The notes: generated from the sequence alone by a model not told the origin. 64,000 nucleotides of DNA from CALDTK01 sp965215115 (GCA_965215115.1 OZ244050.1:4588001-4652000); one strand, 5' to 3'; counted from the stretch's first letter, positions 26,212 to 35,577 are shown. Numbers and translations: made by a program.

Positions 26212-27552
26212 CTACCGCTCTTCCGAGCCAAAGCCGAAGTTCCGAAAGTGCAGCACGCGGACGCTCGTGTTCTCCTGCCGGTCCGGTCGACCCTCCCCTG
26301 CCTTGCCGGCGGCGGTGAGGGGGTAGCTCGGTCGCATCTCGTACTTCGAGACCAGTCCGTCGTAGGACTTCGGCAGGTGCTCGGTCCAGCTCAATCCGTA
26401 CTTGCTCATCAGCGGCAGCGCGTAGCTCACGGCGTCGTACCCGAGGAAGGCCGCGATCTCGGGCGGGGCATTGTACGCTAACGTGAAGCGGTCGACGAAG
26501 CGCTGGACGTCGTAGTCGTCGTAGTCGATCATCGGGCCGGAGGTGACGGTGACGCCGTGCGACTCCATCAGCGTCGGGTCGAGTTGCTTCATGTCCACCC
26601 ACTGCGGGAGCCCGACGAGCTCCACGGCGCGACCGCGCTTGTAGAGCTGTAGCTGGCTCATGAAACCGTTGATGAGGTCGGGGTTGGAGTAAATGGGGAA
26701 GACGAATACCGAGGTGCCGTCGGCGGCGAAGCGCCCGTCCCAGTTGAGGCCCGTCATGGAGTTGCTCGAGGACTCGAGGCGCCACGTGCGCCAGGGGCTC
26801 GCCCTCGGGGCGAGCGCGCGCTGGCGGTCGAGCAGGTAGGCGACCATGCTGTTCTGGTCGCCGTTCGGCAGGCCGAGCAGCACGACCTGTTCTGGTTTGT
26901 AGGTCGCGTTAAGGTATGCGGCGATTTGGTCGAGGTGCGTCGGGAGCCCGGGGTTCATCTGGAGCAGCTGGGGGTAGTCCGTGGCGAGGTCGGCCGCGGC
27001 GCTAAACGGTACGATCAGCGGCAGGGAGATGGCTTTGGCCGGGGTGACGACTGCCTTGACGGCCGGCGTGAGGTAGGGCGCGATGAGGCACTGGCTCGCG
27101 CGGATGTCGGGGTCGCTCATGAGTCGCTGGGCGGACCCTTCGTCGCCCTCGCTGTCGAACACGTGGACCGTGCCCCGCTGCCCCCTGGCCTCGAGGTCGA
27201 CGAGGGCGAGCTTGATACCGCCGAAGTACTGGATCGCCCAGTCGCTGTTGGGATGGACCTCGGACCTGCCGGTCGCCGCGAAGCGATCGCCGAAGAAGGG
27301 CATCATCACGGAGAGTTGCGGCACGGCCACCGGGCCGGTGCCCTGCTTCGGTTCGGTAGGTCGCGGCACCGGGGGGGCCGGGGGCAGGGAGCCGGGGTCG
27401 GGCTCGGTCGGGACGACGACGACGGCCGTGTCGATGGGTCTCGGCGGCTGCGGCGTCGTGCGCGGGGGCGTCGGACGGGTCGAGGTCGTGCGTTTGCTAC
27501 CTTCACAGGCGCCGAGGAGCAGGGCCAGGCACAGCAACAGGAGCGGGGCCAC
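26212..27552 (-). CDS. Periplasmic-binding-protein-like lipoprotein
   Basis: 446 residues. A hydrophobic start VAPLLLLCLALLLGAC gives a lipobox with Cys16. A Pro/Thr-rich linker (about 17-75) leads to a type I periplasmic binding fold (SVMMPFFGDRF, FGGIKLALVDLEARG, AYLNATYKPEQVVLLGLPNGDQN, AAFLGYDAVSYALPL). The family resembles branched-chain amino acid receptors, but no permease is encoded nearby, so it may be a sensor or scaffold. The GTG at 27552 is chosen because it puts the signal peptide first and lies 13 bases from the guaA stop; its n-region lacks a basic residue. Confidence 0.7.
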   Translation of the reverse strand: MAPLLLLCLALLLGACEGSKRTTSTRPTPPRTTPQPPRPIDTAVVVVPTEPDPGSLPPAPPVPRPTEPKQGTGPVAVPQLSVMMPFFGDRFAATGRSEVHPNSDWAIQYFGGIKLALVDLEARGQRGTVHVFDSEGDEGSAQRLMSDPDIRASQCLIAPYLTPAVKAVVTPAKAISLPLIVPFSAAADLATDYPQLLQMNPGLPTHLDQIAAYLNATYKPEQVVLLGLPNGDQNSMVAYLLDRQRALAPRASPWRTWRLESSSNSMTGLNWDGRFAADGTSVFVFPIYSNPDLINGFMSQLQLYKRGRAVELVGLPQWVDMKQLDPTLMESHGVTVTSGPMIDYDDYDVQRFVDRFTLAYNAPPEIAAFLGYDAVSYALPLMSKYGLSWTEHLPKSYDGLVSKYEMRPSYPLTAAGKAGEGRPDRQENTSVRVLHFRNFGFGSEER

Positions 27553-27565
27553 CCCGCCGCCTGGG

Positions 27566-29110
27566 TTACTCCCACTCGATGGTCGCGGGGGGCTTGGTGC
27601 TGATGTCGAAAACGACGCGGTTGATGCCTCGGACATGGTTGATGATTTCGCCGGAGATGTCGGCCAGGAGGTCGTAAGGTAGGCGGCTCCACTCGGCCGT
27701 CATGCCGTCGAGCGAGTCGACGCACCGCAGGGCGACGGTCTTCTCGTAGGTGCGCTCGTCGCCCATGACGCCGACCGACTGGACCGGTAGCAGAACGGCG
27801 CCCGCCTGCCAAACCTTGTCGTACCAGCCGGACGCGCGCAGGTGCTTGATGTAAATCGCGTCGGCCTCCTGGAGCATGGCGACCTTCTCGCGCGTGATGT
27901 CGCCGAGGATGCGGATCCCGAGCCCGGGGCCGGGGAAGGGGTGGCGCCCGAGGATATCCCGCGGGAGCTCGAGCTCGGCGCCGACGCGGCGAACCTCGTC
28001 CTTGAAGAGGCTGCGCAGGGGCTCGACGACCTTGAGGTTCATCCGCTCCGGGAGCCCGCCGACGTTATGGTGGCTCTTGATCGTGACGCTCGGTCCGTGC
28101 ACGCTCACCGACTCGATGACATCGGGGTAGATGGTGCCCTGCGCGAGCCACGTCACGCCGGTGGCACGTTTGGCCTCGACGTCGAACACCTCGATGAAGG
28201 TCCGGCCGATGGCCTTGCGCTTCAGCTCCGGGTCCGAGATACCTGCGAGCGCGGCGTAGAACTCCTGCCGCGCGTCGACGCCCGTGATCTGGAGGCCCAT
28301 GTCGCGGTACGAGTGGAGGACCTCCTCGAACTCGTTCTTGCGGAGCAGGCCGTTGTCGACGAAAAAACAGATGAGTCGATCACCGATGGCGCGGTGCAAC
28401 AGTCCGGCCGCCACCGTGGAGTCTACCCCACCCGAGAGCGCGAGTAAGACCTTGTCCGAGCCGAGTTGCGCCTTGAGCGCGGCGACCGTCTGTTCGACGA
28501 AGTGCTCCGGGGTCCAGTCGCCGGTACAGCCGCAGATATCGATGCAGAAGTTGCGCAGGAGCTGGAGCCCGTGCTCGGAGTGCGTCACCTCGGGGTGGAA
28601 CTGGATGCCGTAGACGGTTTTGGCGAAAGCCCCCCCGGCCACGGACCCGTACGCCGCCACGGCGACGTCGTGCGTGCTGGCGAGTTGGCGAAAGCCCGTC
28701 GGCACGGTCGTAATGGTGTCCCCGTGGCTCATCCACACCTGGCTGCCGACGGGCACCTCCGCGAAGAGCGGGTCCGAGTCGTCGACGGCCGAGAGCCTCG
28801 CGCGACCGTACTCGCGCTTGTCGGAATTGGCCACCGTGCCGGCGTGCGCGTGCGCGAGCCACTGCGCCCCGTAGCAGACCCCGAGCACGGGCACCCGCCC
28901 GAGTACGCCGTCGAGCTCCGGGTGCAGGGCCTCCGGCTGCAGGACACTGAATGGCGAACCGCTGAGGATGACGCCCTTGGTGGCCGCGGTGAGTTCCGGG
29001 ACCTTATTGAACGGCACGATCTCGCAGTAGACGTTGAGCTCGCGCACGCGCCTGGCGATGAGCTGCGTGTACTGCGACCCGAAGTCGAGGATCAGGATTT
29101 GCTCGGTCAT
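27566..29110 (-). CDS. guaA: GMP synthase (glutamine-hydrolysing)
   Basis: 514 residues. The glutaminase domain has Cys79 in GVCYGAQW and FHPEVTHSEHG; the synthetase domain has the P-loop ALSGGVDSTVAAGL. It makes GMP from XMP. An extended loop before VYGIQFHPEV (GSVAGGAFAKT) is encoded by an exact hairpin motif (28617-28631). NusB lies 12 bp upstream, so the two are probably one operon. Confidence 0.95.
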   Translation of the reverse strand: MTEQILILDFGSQYTQLIARRVRELNVYCEIVPFNKVPELTAATKGVILSGSPFSVLQPEALHPELDGVLGRVPVLGVCYGAQWLAHAHAGTVANSDKREYGRARLSAVDDSDPLFAEVPVGSQVWMSHGDTITTVPTGFRQLASTHDVAVAAYGSVAGGAFAKTVYGIQFHPEVTHSEHGLQLLRNFCIDICGCTGDWTPEHFVEQTVAALKAQLGSDKVLLALSGGVDSTVAAGLLHRAIGDRLICFFVDNGLLRKNEFEEVLHSYRDMGLQITGVDARQEFYAALAGISDPELKRKAIGRTFIEVFDVEAKRATGVTWLAQGTIYPDVIESVSVHGPSVTIKSHHNVGGLPERMNLKVVEPLRSLFKDEVRRVGAELELPRDILGRHPFPGPGLGIRILGDITREKVAMLQEADAIYIKHLRASGWYDKVWQAGAVLLPVQSVGVMGDERTYEKTVALRCVDSLDGMTAEWSRLPYDLLADISGEIINHVRGINRVVFDISTKPPATIEWE

Positions 29111-29122
29111 CAGCGGGGTGTG

Positions 29123-30082
29123 TTATTCGATGAGGCCGCGGCCCTCCTTGACGATGAGGCCTTCCTTTTGCAGCGACTTGAGGAGTGCGTCGAGGACGCC
29201 GTTGATGAACTCCTTGCTCTTGTCGGTGGAGTAGGTCTTGGCGAGTTCGACGTACTCGTTGAGGGTCACCTTCGGCGGGATCTCGCTGAACTCGAGCAGC
29301 TCCCCGAGGGCCATCTTAATGAGGACCATGTCGAGCACCGCGACGCGCTCGGAGTCCCAGTTCTTGAGTACCGGCTGGACGTAGGCGAGGAGGCGTTCGT
29401 CTTCCGACAAAACGAACTTCAGCAGGTGTGCCCCGAAGGCTTCGGCGGTGTCTTCGTCGGTGCGGTAGGCCGCGAGGAAGGGCGCGTCGGCGACGCCGCC
29501 GGCGGTGGCCGCCCCGGGCAGGGACTTGAGGATCTTCTTGGCCGCGCCCACGACCAGCGACTTGTCGGCCTCCCAGCGGGCGTAGCGGTCCTCGATGAAG
29601 TCGTTGTAGGCCTCGTTGTCCATGAGGGCCTTGTGGGCCTTGAGCACGGCGGCCAGGTGCGCCTCGCGGCTCGGGTTCGCCGACACGACGTAGTCATCGT
29701 AGCCGTCCCAGGTTTTGGCGGAAGCGTAAAACCCGCGCAGCCGCTCCTCGTCGAGCAGCTCGGCGAACTTGCGCTTCTCGGCCTCGCGGGCGAGCTCGGG
29801 GGCGTTGGCGAGCGCGAGGACGACGGGGTTGTCGTAGAGGTGCGGGCGGAACAGCTTGTCGGCCTCGCTCGGGAGCAGTCTCGCGACGCGGCGCTTCTGC
29901 TCCTCGCGGGCCTCGCGCAGGACGTGCACGAAGGTGTACAGGTCGAACAGCAGCGTCCCGAAGCTCTGGTCGACCATGCGGCGGAAGCCCTGGAGGGCCA
30001 GGGGTGGCGTCAGTTCAGCGTCCTGCCGCTCGGCGTAGAGGAGCTGCATGACTTTGACGCGGACGTTTCGGCGGGAGAGCAT
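29123..30082 (-). CDS. nusB: Transcription antitermination protein NusB (long form)
   Basis: 319 residues. Bacteroidota NusB carries a large N-terminal addition; the canonical NusB domain is the last ~140 residues (WDSERVAVLDMVLIKMALGE, PPKVTLNEYVELAKTYS, FINGVLDALL). The N-terminus MLSRRNVRVKVMQLLYA matches the start of classical NusB, which supports ATG 30082 over the TTG at 30106. A hairpin variant GTTTT-GTC-GGAA-GAC is at 29399. Confidence 0.88.
   Translation of the reverse strand: MLSRRNVRVKVMQLLYAERQDAELTPPLALQGFRRMVDQSFGTLLFDLYTFVHVLREAREEQKRRVARLLPSEADKLFRPHLYDNPVVLALANAPELAREAEKRKFAELLDEERLRGFYASAKTWDGYDDYVVSANPSREAHLAAVLKAHKALMDNEAYNDFIEDRYARWEADKSLVVGAAKKILKSLPGAATAGGVADAPFLAAYRTDEDTAEAFGAHLLKFVLSEDERLLAYVQPVLKNWDSERVAVLDMVLIKMALGELLEFSEIPPKVTLNEYVELAKTYSTDKSKEFINGVLDALLKSLQKEGLIVKEGRGLIE
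29399..29413 (-). repeat. Hairpin motif, stem GTC/GAC
   Basis: Minus-strand GTTTT-GTC-GGAA-GAC inside nusB; both arms differ from the common form yet still pair. Confidence 0.75.
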
Positions 30083-30212
30083 GTCGAGGAACGGGTGAAG
30101 CGGCAAAGGAACACGGGAAAGGGGAGAGTGTGGCCCTGCGGGCCTTAATTTACCAGGGAGCCGCCGACGCGCCCCGCAGGCGCCGCGGGCCTCCCGCCGC
30201 AGGCCGCGGGCC

Positions 30213-30986
30213 TCACGCCTCCACGGCCTGCTTCTCCAGAAACTCCTCCGCCAAACTCAGGAAGTTCATCGCGCCCTTTGAGCCGGCGTCGTAGAGGATC
30301 ACCGGCACGTGCAGGTTTGGCGCCTCCCCGATCTTCGAGTTGCGGTGGATGATAGTCTCGAAGACCTTGCTCCCGTAGTGCTCCTGGACCTCCTCGACGA
30401 CGATGCGCGCGAGCCGCAGGCGCCGGTCGTACATCGACAACAGGATGCCCTCGATCTCGAGCCTGGGGTTGAGCTTCTGCTTCACGACGCGGATGGTGTT
30501 CTGCAGTTTGCCGAGGCCCTCGAGGGAGAAGACCTCGCACTGGACCGGGATCAGCACCGTATCGGCCGCGGTGAGGGCGTTGATCGTGACCAGTCCGAGC
30601 GACGGGAGACAGTCGATGAAGACGTAATCGTAGTCGTCGCGCACGGCCTCGACGACCTCGCGCAGGAGGAACTCACGCCCGATCCGGGAGACGAGCTCGA
30701 CCTCCGCCCCGACGAGGTCGATCGAGCTCGGCATCAGCGACAGATTGGGCGTGTCGGTGGGGACGATCGCGTCCTTTGGCTCGACCTCGCCGATGAGGCA
30801 GTCGTAGAGGCCGTGCGTGAACCTATCGGGCGTGATGCCGACCCCGGAGGTCGTGTTGGCCTGCGGGTCGGCGTCGATCAGCAGGACGCGGTGCTCGAGG
30901 ATCGCGACGCAGGCCCCGAGGTTGATCGCGGTGGTCGTCTTCCCGACGCCCCCTTTCTGATTGGCGACTGCGATGACCTTGCCCAT
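30213..30986 (-). CDS. parA: Chromosome partitioning ATPase ParA/Soj
   Basis: 257 residues. Deviant Walker A KGGVGKTT follows VIAVANQ; DADPQANTT, FIDCLPSLG and PVQCEVFSLEGLG are the further ParA/MinD motifs. Its partner parB is not adjacent but ~16 kb away. A TACCTTCG box at 31025-31032 is 38 bases upstream of ATG 30986. Confidence 0.92.
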   Translation of the reverse strand: MGKVIAVANQKGGVGKTTTAINLGACVAILEHRVLLIDADPQANTTSGVGITPDRFTHGLYDCLIGEVEPKDAIVPTDTPNLSLMPSSIDLVGAEVELVSRIGREFLLREVVEAVRDDYDYVFIDCLPSLGLVTINALTAADTVLIPVQCEVFSLEGLGKLQNTIRVVKQKLNPRLEIEGILLSMYDRRLRLARIVVEEVQEHYGSKVFETIIHRNSKIGEAPNLHVPVILYDAGSKGAMNFLSLAEEFLEKQAVEA

Positions 30987-31024
30987 GGAGTTCGTGCTAT
31001 GCGCCGCCGAAGTGCGAGCGCGCG

Positions 31025-31032
31025 CGAAGGTA
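31025..31032 (-). promoter_or_regulatory. -7 box TACCTTCG for parA
   Basis: Minus-strand box, 38 bases from the start codon, so this leader is longer than most here. Confidence 0.5.
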
Positions 31033-31092
31033 AGGGCCGGTCGTTTTGTGTCCGCCGGCGACCTTTTCAACCGCCGGGCTGTTCGTCCCGAC

Positions 31093-31653
31093 ATGATTGC
31101 CGTCATCCAAGGGAGCAACCGTCGCGACAACTCCACCCTGCCCTTCGCCCGCCTCATCACCGAGATCATCGCCGGCGAGGGGGAGGTGTCGACGCTGATC
31201 GACCTGGAGTACTTGCCGGGCGACATCCTCCACGCCGACATGTACGCACCGGACGTGGAGCACGCCTTCCTGGCGGCGGCCGAGCTTACGCTAAAACGCT
31301 CCCCGAAGTGGGTCTTCGTGTTCCCGGAGTACAACGGCTCCTTCCCGGGGGCGCTGAAGTTGTTCATCGACGCGCTGAGCGTCCGCGACTACGCCGGCAT
31401 CTTCTCCGGGAAGACCGCGGCCCTCGTGGGCACGGCGAGCGGGCGATCGGGCAACATCCGCGGGCTCGACCACTTCACGGCCGTCCTGCAGCACATGGGC
31501 ACCAACGTGATCCCGGGGAGTCTCCCGATCTCGCTCATAGACGGCCTGCTGGGCGGGGAGCCGTTGAAGGTAACTGACGAAGTGACGATTGAGACGCTGA
31601 CGAAGTACGTACACCGGCTAATGGAGTCGCGGTCGGTACTGGCGGAAGTGTAG
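31093..31653 (+). CDS. NAD(P)H-dependent FMN reductase-like flavoprotein
   Basis: 186 residues. A flavodoxin-like fold begins VIQGSNRRDNSTLPFA (phosphate loop), with the FMN-contacting VFPEYNGSFPGALKLFIDAL in the middle and LVGTASGRSGN after it, as in SsuE/chromate-reductase type enzymes. Substrate unknown. The start is ATG 31093; the upstream open frame is the antisense side of the parA leader. Confidence 0.88.
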   Translation: MIAVIQGSNRRDNSTLPFARLITEIIAGEGEVSTLIDLEYLPGDILHADMYAPDVEHAFLAAAELTLKRSPKWVFVFPEYNGSFPGALKLFIDALSVRDYAGIFSGKTAALVGTASGRSGNIRGLDHFTAVLQHMGTNVIPGSLPISLIDGLLGGEPLKVTDEVTIETLTKYVHRLMESRSVLAEV

Positions 31654-31704
31654 GGAGGGAGGTGTTTGCCCGTCTAGCGTCTCTGCCGAAAGCCTGCCCC
31701 TCCG

Positions 31705-32382
31705 CTACCCCACCACCCCCGGCCGCGCCTCCTCGATCAATACCCCCTCCCGCATCGTCCCTACCCGATCGGAGAGCTGCGCCAACTCCAGGTTGTGCGT
31801 CACGATGATGACGGTCTGCCCGAAATCTTCGCGGAGTTGGCGCAGGAGCTTGTGTAGGTCCTCGGCGTTGTCGTGGTCGAGGTTGCCGGTGGGTTCGTCG
31901 GCGAAGATCACGGCGGGCCGGTTGACGAGGGCCCGGGCCACGGCCACGCGCTGTTGTTCGCCGCCGGACAGTTCGCGGGGGCGGTGCTTGAGGCGTGCGG
32001 CCATCCCGAGGTAGTCGAGCCACCGGTAGGCTTCGGCCTCGGCGGCGGCGGGGTCTTTGCCAGCGATGTAGCCCGCCATGGCGGCGTTCTCGAGGGCCGT
32101 GAACTCGGGCAGGAGGTGGTGGAACTGAAAGACGAAGCCGAGTTTGCCGTTGCGGAAGGTGCCCAGTTGTTTTGGCGAAAGCCGGAAAGGGTCGACGCCG
32201 TCGATGGTGAGAGTGCCCCGGTCGGGCCGGTCGAGCGTCCCGAGGATGTGCAGCAGCGTGCTCTTCCCCGCCCCGCTCGCCCCGACGATGGCCATCATCT
32301 CGCCGGCGCCGACGCTGAGGTCGAGGCCCTGGAGGACGCGCAAACCCTGGTACGCCTTCGTGATGCCGCGAGCCTCGATCAT
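31705..32382 (-). CDS. ABC transporter ATPase, LolD-like
   Basis: 225 residues. Walker A GASGAGKST, signature LSGGEQQRVAVARAL, Walker B VIFADEPTGNLD and His switch VTHN. The family (LolD/MacB type) usually works with a FtsX/LolE permease, which is not in the window. The sequence DPFRLSPKQLG is encoded by an exact hairpin motif (32169-32183). The ATG at 32382 lies 4 bases after TACTTTGC. Confidence 0.88.
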   Translation of the reverse strand: MIEARGITKAYQGLRVLQGLDLSVGAGEMMAIVGASGAGKSTLLHILGTLDRPDRGTLTIDGVDPFRLSPKQLGTFRNGKLGFVFQFHHLLPEFTALENAAMAGYIAGKDPAAAEAEAYRWLDYLGMAARLKHRPRELSGGEQQRVAVARALVNRPAVIFADEPTGNLDHDNAEDLHKLLRQLREDFGQTVIIVTHNLELAQLSDRVGTMREGVLIEEARPGVVG

Positions 32383-32409
32383 GGCCGCAAAGTAGGGGCC
32401 CGCCGGCCT

Positions 32410-32417
32410 TACCTTCG
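32410..32417 (+). promoter_or_regulatory. -7 box TACCTTCG for aspartate kinase
   Basis: Plus-strand box, 24 bases before ATG 32442. Confidence 0.5.
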
Positions 32418-32441
32418 GCCGCTCAAAAAACACAGCGCGCG

Positions 32442-33746
32442 ATGGCCCAGGGGATTCAGGTGTATAAGTTCGGCGGCGCCAGCGTCAAGAGCGTGGACGG
32501 GATCCGTAACGTCGGGCAGATCGTCGGGCGGTACGGCCACCCGCCCCTGGTCATCATCGTCTCGGCGATCGGGAAGACCACCGACGCGCTGGAGGGCGTG
32601 GTCGAGGCTTTCGCCAAAACCGACTACCCGCTGGCCAGGGAGCGCTTCGAGGCGATCAAGCTGGCGCACTTCGCGATGGCGCGGGAGCTGTTCGGCGACG
32701 GCGAGGAGAGCCTGGCGCGCCTCAACGATGCCTTCGTGGAAGTGGACTGGGTACTGGAGGGCACCTACGACCAGGGCTACGACTACGTCTACGACCAGAT
32801 CGTGAGCATCGGGGAGGTGGCCTCGAGCATCGTGCTCGCCGGGTATCTGCAGACGCTCGACCTGCCCGTGACCTGGATGGACGCGCGCGGCATCATCCGC
32901 ACGGACGATCTGTACCGCGAGTCCTGGGTCGACTGGGCCGTCACCGAGGACCACATCGCGAAGCAAGTCGCGCCCGTGCTCGCGGCCGGGGGCATCGTCG
33001 TGACGCAGGGCTTCATCGGGTCGACGGCCGACAACGAGACGACCACCCTCGGGCGCGAGGGCTCCGACTACTCGGCGGCGATTTTTAGCTACTGCCTCGG
33101 GGCGCAGTCGATGAGCATCTGGAAGGATGTGCCGGGCGTGCTCACGGCCGACCCACGGATCTTCAAGAACGTCACGAAGCTCGATCACCTCAGCTACCGC
33201 GAGGCCATCGAGATGACGTACTACGGCGCGAAGGTGATCCACCCGAAGACCATCAAGCCGCTCCAGAACAAGAACATCCCGCTCTTCGTGAAGAGTTTCG
33301 TCGACCCGGAGGCCCCGGGCACGCGCGTCGACGCCGAGGCACCGCTGGCCTACCCGCCGATCATCACCGTCGAGCACGACCAGGCCCTGGTGCAGATCCA
33401 GACGCGGGACTTCAGCTTCGTGGCCGAGCACCACCTCAAGGACCTCTTCAACCTCATCGCCGACCACCGCCTCCAGGTCAACCTGATGCAGAACACCGCG
33501 ATCTCCTTCGCGATCTCGGTCAACGACATCGACGACCGCGTGGACACGTTCGCCGCCGCGATCCAGAAGGACTTCCAGACCGACATCGTGCGCGGCCTGG
33601 AGCTCTACACGATGCGGCACGCGGACGACTACGTGATCCAGGAGCAGCGGCGCGGGCGGCTCGTGTTGATGGACGAGCGCGCGGGCAACACCGTGCAGAT
33701 GGTGATGAGCACGGCGCCCGTGCCGACGCGGAAGGAGGCGGTGTGA
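32442..33746 (+). CDS. lysC: Aspartate kinase
   Basis: 434 residues, monofunctional. It phosphorylates aspartate in the lysine/threonine/methionine pathway. KFGGASVKS opens the kinase domain, GFIGSTADNETTTLGREGSDYSA is the substrate and ATP region (split here by residues GFIGST and GREGSDYSA), and two ACT-like domains fill the last 140 residues. No homoserine dehydrogenase part. An exact hairpin motif at 32606 encodes EAFAKT. Confidence 0.93.
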   Translation: MAQGIQVYKFGGASVKSVDGIRNVGQIVGRYGHPPLVIIVSAIGKTTDALEGVVEAFAKTDYPLARERFEAIKLAHFAMARELFGDGEESLARLNDAFVEVDWVLEGTYDQGYDYVYDQIVSIGEVASSIVLAGYLQTLDLPVTWMDARGIIRTDDLYRESWVDWAVTEDHIAKQVAPVLAAGGIVVTQGFIGSTADNETTTLGREGSDYSAAIFSYCLGAQSMSIWKDVPGVLTADPRIFKNVTKLDHLSYREAIEMTYYGAKVIHPKTIKPLQNKNIPLFVKSFVDPEAPGTRVDAEAPLAYPPIITVEHDQALVQIQTRDFSFVAEHHLKDLFNLIADHRLQVNLMQNTAISFAISVNDIDDRVDTFAAAIQKDFQTDIVRGLELYTMRHADDYVIQEQRRGRLVLMDERAGNTVQMVMSTAPVPTRKEAV

Positions 33747-33816
33747 GGGCGGGGCTGGGCGGGGGTTGTTTTGGGGGGCGGGGGCGCTGGGGCGGTTGTG
33801 AGCTACGCTGGACATG

Positions 33817-33930
33817 GTGAGCTGCCCGTGGCGCTCACGCGCTGCGTCAATTCTGGTGAGCTGCCCGTGGCGCTCACGCACCACGCCAATTCTGGTGAGC
33901 TACCCGTGGCGCTCACGCACCACGCCAATC
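33817..33930 (+). repeat. 39-bp tandem repeat, nearly three units
   Basis: Units start at 33817, 33856 and 33895. Each has GTGAGC and GCTCAC flanking a 10-base loop, so each can form a 6-bp stem. Located between the convergent lysC and selD genes. Short frames reading through it (SGELPVALTHHAN repeats) look incidental. Confidence 0.8.
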
Positions 33931-33967
33931 AGATGCCGCACCTACGGCGCTATTTATGGGGCTTCGC

Positions 33968-35023
33968 TTACCCCAACTCCACCACGCCACCCCCTGCCGC
34001 CATCTCCCCAATCGGCTTGAGCGTTAGCTTTCGCGTGGCCCCGATTCGCTCTACCTCTCCGGCGGCGGACGGGTCGACGGCGATGAGTAGGCCGCCGCTC
34101 GTCTGCGGGTCGGCGAGTAGGTAGCGCTGCTCCTCGGTCATGGCGCCGAGGCGGTGCCCGTAGCTGCGCAGGTTGCGTTTCGTCCCGCCGGGCACGGCCC
34201 CGGCGCGGAAGTACTCGACGATCGCCGTGTCGTGGAGCAGTGGCACGGCCGCGAAGTCGAGTTTTGCCGAAAGGCCACTGGCCTCACACATCTCGCTCAG
34301 GTGCCCTAGGAGACCGAAGCCGGTCACGTCCGTCATCGCGTGTACGCCCGCCACGGCCGCGAAGTCGACGCCGATGCTGTTGAGTTGCGTCATGCTCCGG
34401 GGTCCGAGCTGCGCGTGCTCGGGCTTGAGGAGGCCTTGCTTCTGCGCGGTGGACAGAATACCGACGCCGAGGCCTTTCGTTAGGTAGAGCAGGTCGCCCG
34501 CCCGCGCCCCGCCGTTGCGCTTGAGCCGGTCCTCGCGCACGCGACCGTTGACGGCCAGGCCGAAGATCGGCTCCGGGCTATCTATGGAGTGACCGCCCGC
34601 CAGCGGGATGCCCGCGGCCTCGCAGGTGGCTCGTGCCCCGGCGATGACCTGGCCGGCCACCGCCGCCGGGAGCTTGTCGATCGGCCAGCCCAGAATCGCG
34701 ATCGCGAGCAGCGGACTGCCGCCCATCGCGTACACGTCGCTGATGGCGTTCGTCGCCGCGATCTGCCCGAAGGCGAAGGCGTCGTCGACGATGGGCATGA
34801 AGAAGTCCGTCGTGGAGATGAGCGCCGTCCCGTCGCCGAGGCTGAGCACGGCCGCGTCATCGCGCTCGGCGTTGCCGACCAGCAAGCCCGGGAAAGCCGC
34901 CGGGGCCGTCCCGCTCGCACCAATGATCTCCGAGAGGACGTCCGGCGCAATTTTGCAACCGCAGCCCGCGCCGTGGGAGTACTGGGTGAGGCGGACGGCT
35001 TCGGAAGGGTTGGGTCTGCTCAT
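33968..35023 (-). CDS. selD: Selenide, water dikinase
   Basis: 351 residues. SelD makes selenophosphate from selenide and ATP. The active-site region is HGAGCGCKIAP with the Cys/Lys pair, followed by DDAAVLSLGDG, STTDFFMPIVDD, GGHSID and TDVTGFGLLGH. The Cys form (no selenocysteine) is used. It is divergent from the YiaA gene; mnmH, the selenophosphate user, is 0.6 kb away. ATG 35023 lies 8 bases after TAATTTCG (35032-35039). Confidence 0.93.
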   Translation of the reverse strand: MSRPNPSEAVRLTQYSHGAGCGCKIAPDVLSEIIGASGTAPAAFPGLLVGNAERDDAAVLSLGDGTALISTTDFFMPIVDDAFAFGQIAATNAISDVYAMGGSPLLAIAILGWPIDKLPAAVAGQVIAGARATCEAAGIPLAGGHSIDSPEPIFGLAVNGRVREDRLKRNGGARAGDLLYLTKGLGVGILSTAQKQGLLKPEHAQLGPRSMTQLNSIGVDFAAVAGVHAMTDVTGFGLLGHLSEMCEASGLSAKLDFAAVPLLHDTAIVEYFRAGAVPGGTKRNLRSYGHRLGAMTEEQRYLLADPQTSGGLLIAVDPSAAGEVERIGATRKLTLKPIGEMAAGGGVVELG

Positions 35024-35031
35024 GCGAAGGG

Positions 35032-35039
35032 CGAAATTA
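35032..35039 (-). promoter_or_regulatory. -7 box TAATTTCG for selD
   Basis: TAnnTTTG-like element on the minus strand, 8 bases before the selD ATG. Confidence 0.55.
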
Positions 35040-35143
35040 GGTCTGGGGAGTTTTAGGGCCTAGGTGGATGGGTGGATGGGGTGATGAGCCATCACTTGCG
35101 CTCGACTCGCGTAAGTTTATCCCTTACCAAGCACCCCCCGTCC

Positions 35144-35545
35144 ATGTACCAAAAGCCTTCCGCCGCCTTCGTGGCCGCCTCCTGGATCGCCCTCGTCGCC
35201 GGGGCCATCGGCTTCATCGTCGGGCTCTGGCGCGCCGAGATGCTCCTCAACGAGAAGGGCTACTACTTCACGATCCTGCTGTTCGGGCTCTTCGGTGTCA
35301 TCAGCCTGCAGAAGGCGGTGCGCGACAAACTCGAAGGCATCCCCGTGACGGAACTGTACTACGGCATCTGCTGGTTCGCGGTCGTAGCCGCCATCGCGCT
35401 GCTCGTCGTCGGGCTCTGGAACGCAGCCATTCTGCCGAGCGAAAAAGGCTTTTACGCTTTCGCCTTCCTGCTGGCCATCTTCGGGGCGATCGCGGTGCAG
35501 AAGAACACCCGCGACGCCCTGCAGTCCTCACCCCCGCTGCCGTGA
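35144..35545 (+). CDS. YiaA/YiaB family inner-membrane protein
   Basis: 133 residues made of two similar halves, each with two helices: VAASWIALVAGAIGFIVGLW with MLLNEKGYYFTILLFGLFG, then GICWFAVVAAIALLVVGLWN with ILPSEKGFYAFAFLLAIFG. This matches the YiaAB two-helix domain duplicated. Function unknown. It sits between selD and mnmH but on the opposite strand. Confidence 0.85.
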   Translation: MYQKPSAAFVAASWIALVAGAIGFIVGLWRAEMLLNEKGYYFTILLFGLFGVISLQKAVRDKLEGIPVTELYYGICWFAVVAAIALLVVGLWNAAILPSEKGFYAFAFLLAIFGAIAVQKNTRDALQSSPPLP

Positions 35546-35577
35546 CGCGGGACGTGAGCGCCGCTACGCCCCGGCCG

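Noticed and set aside
33817..33930. Possible CRISPR array
   Set aside because: The units are contiguous tandem repeats with no spacers, and no cas genes are present.
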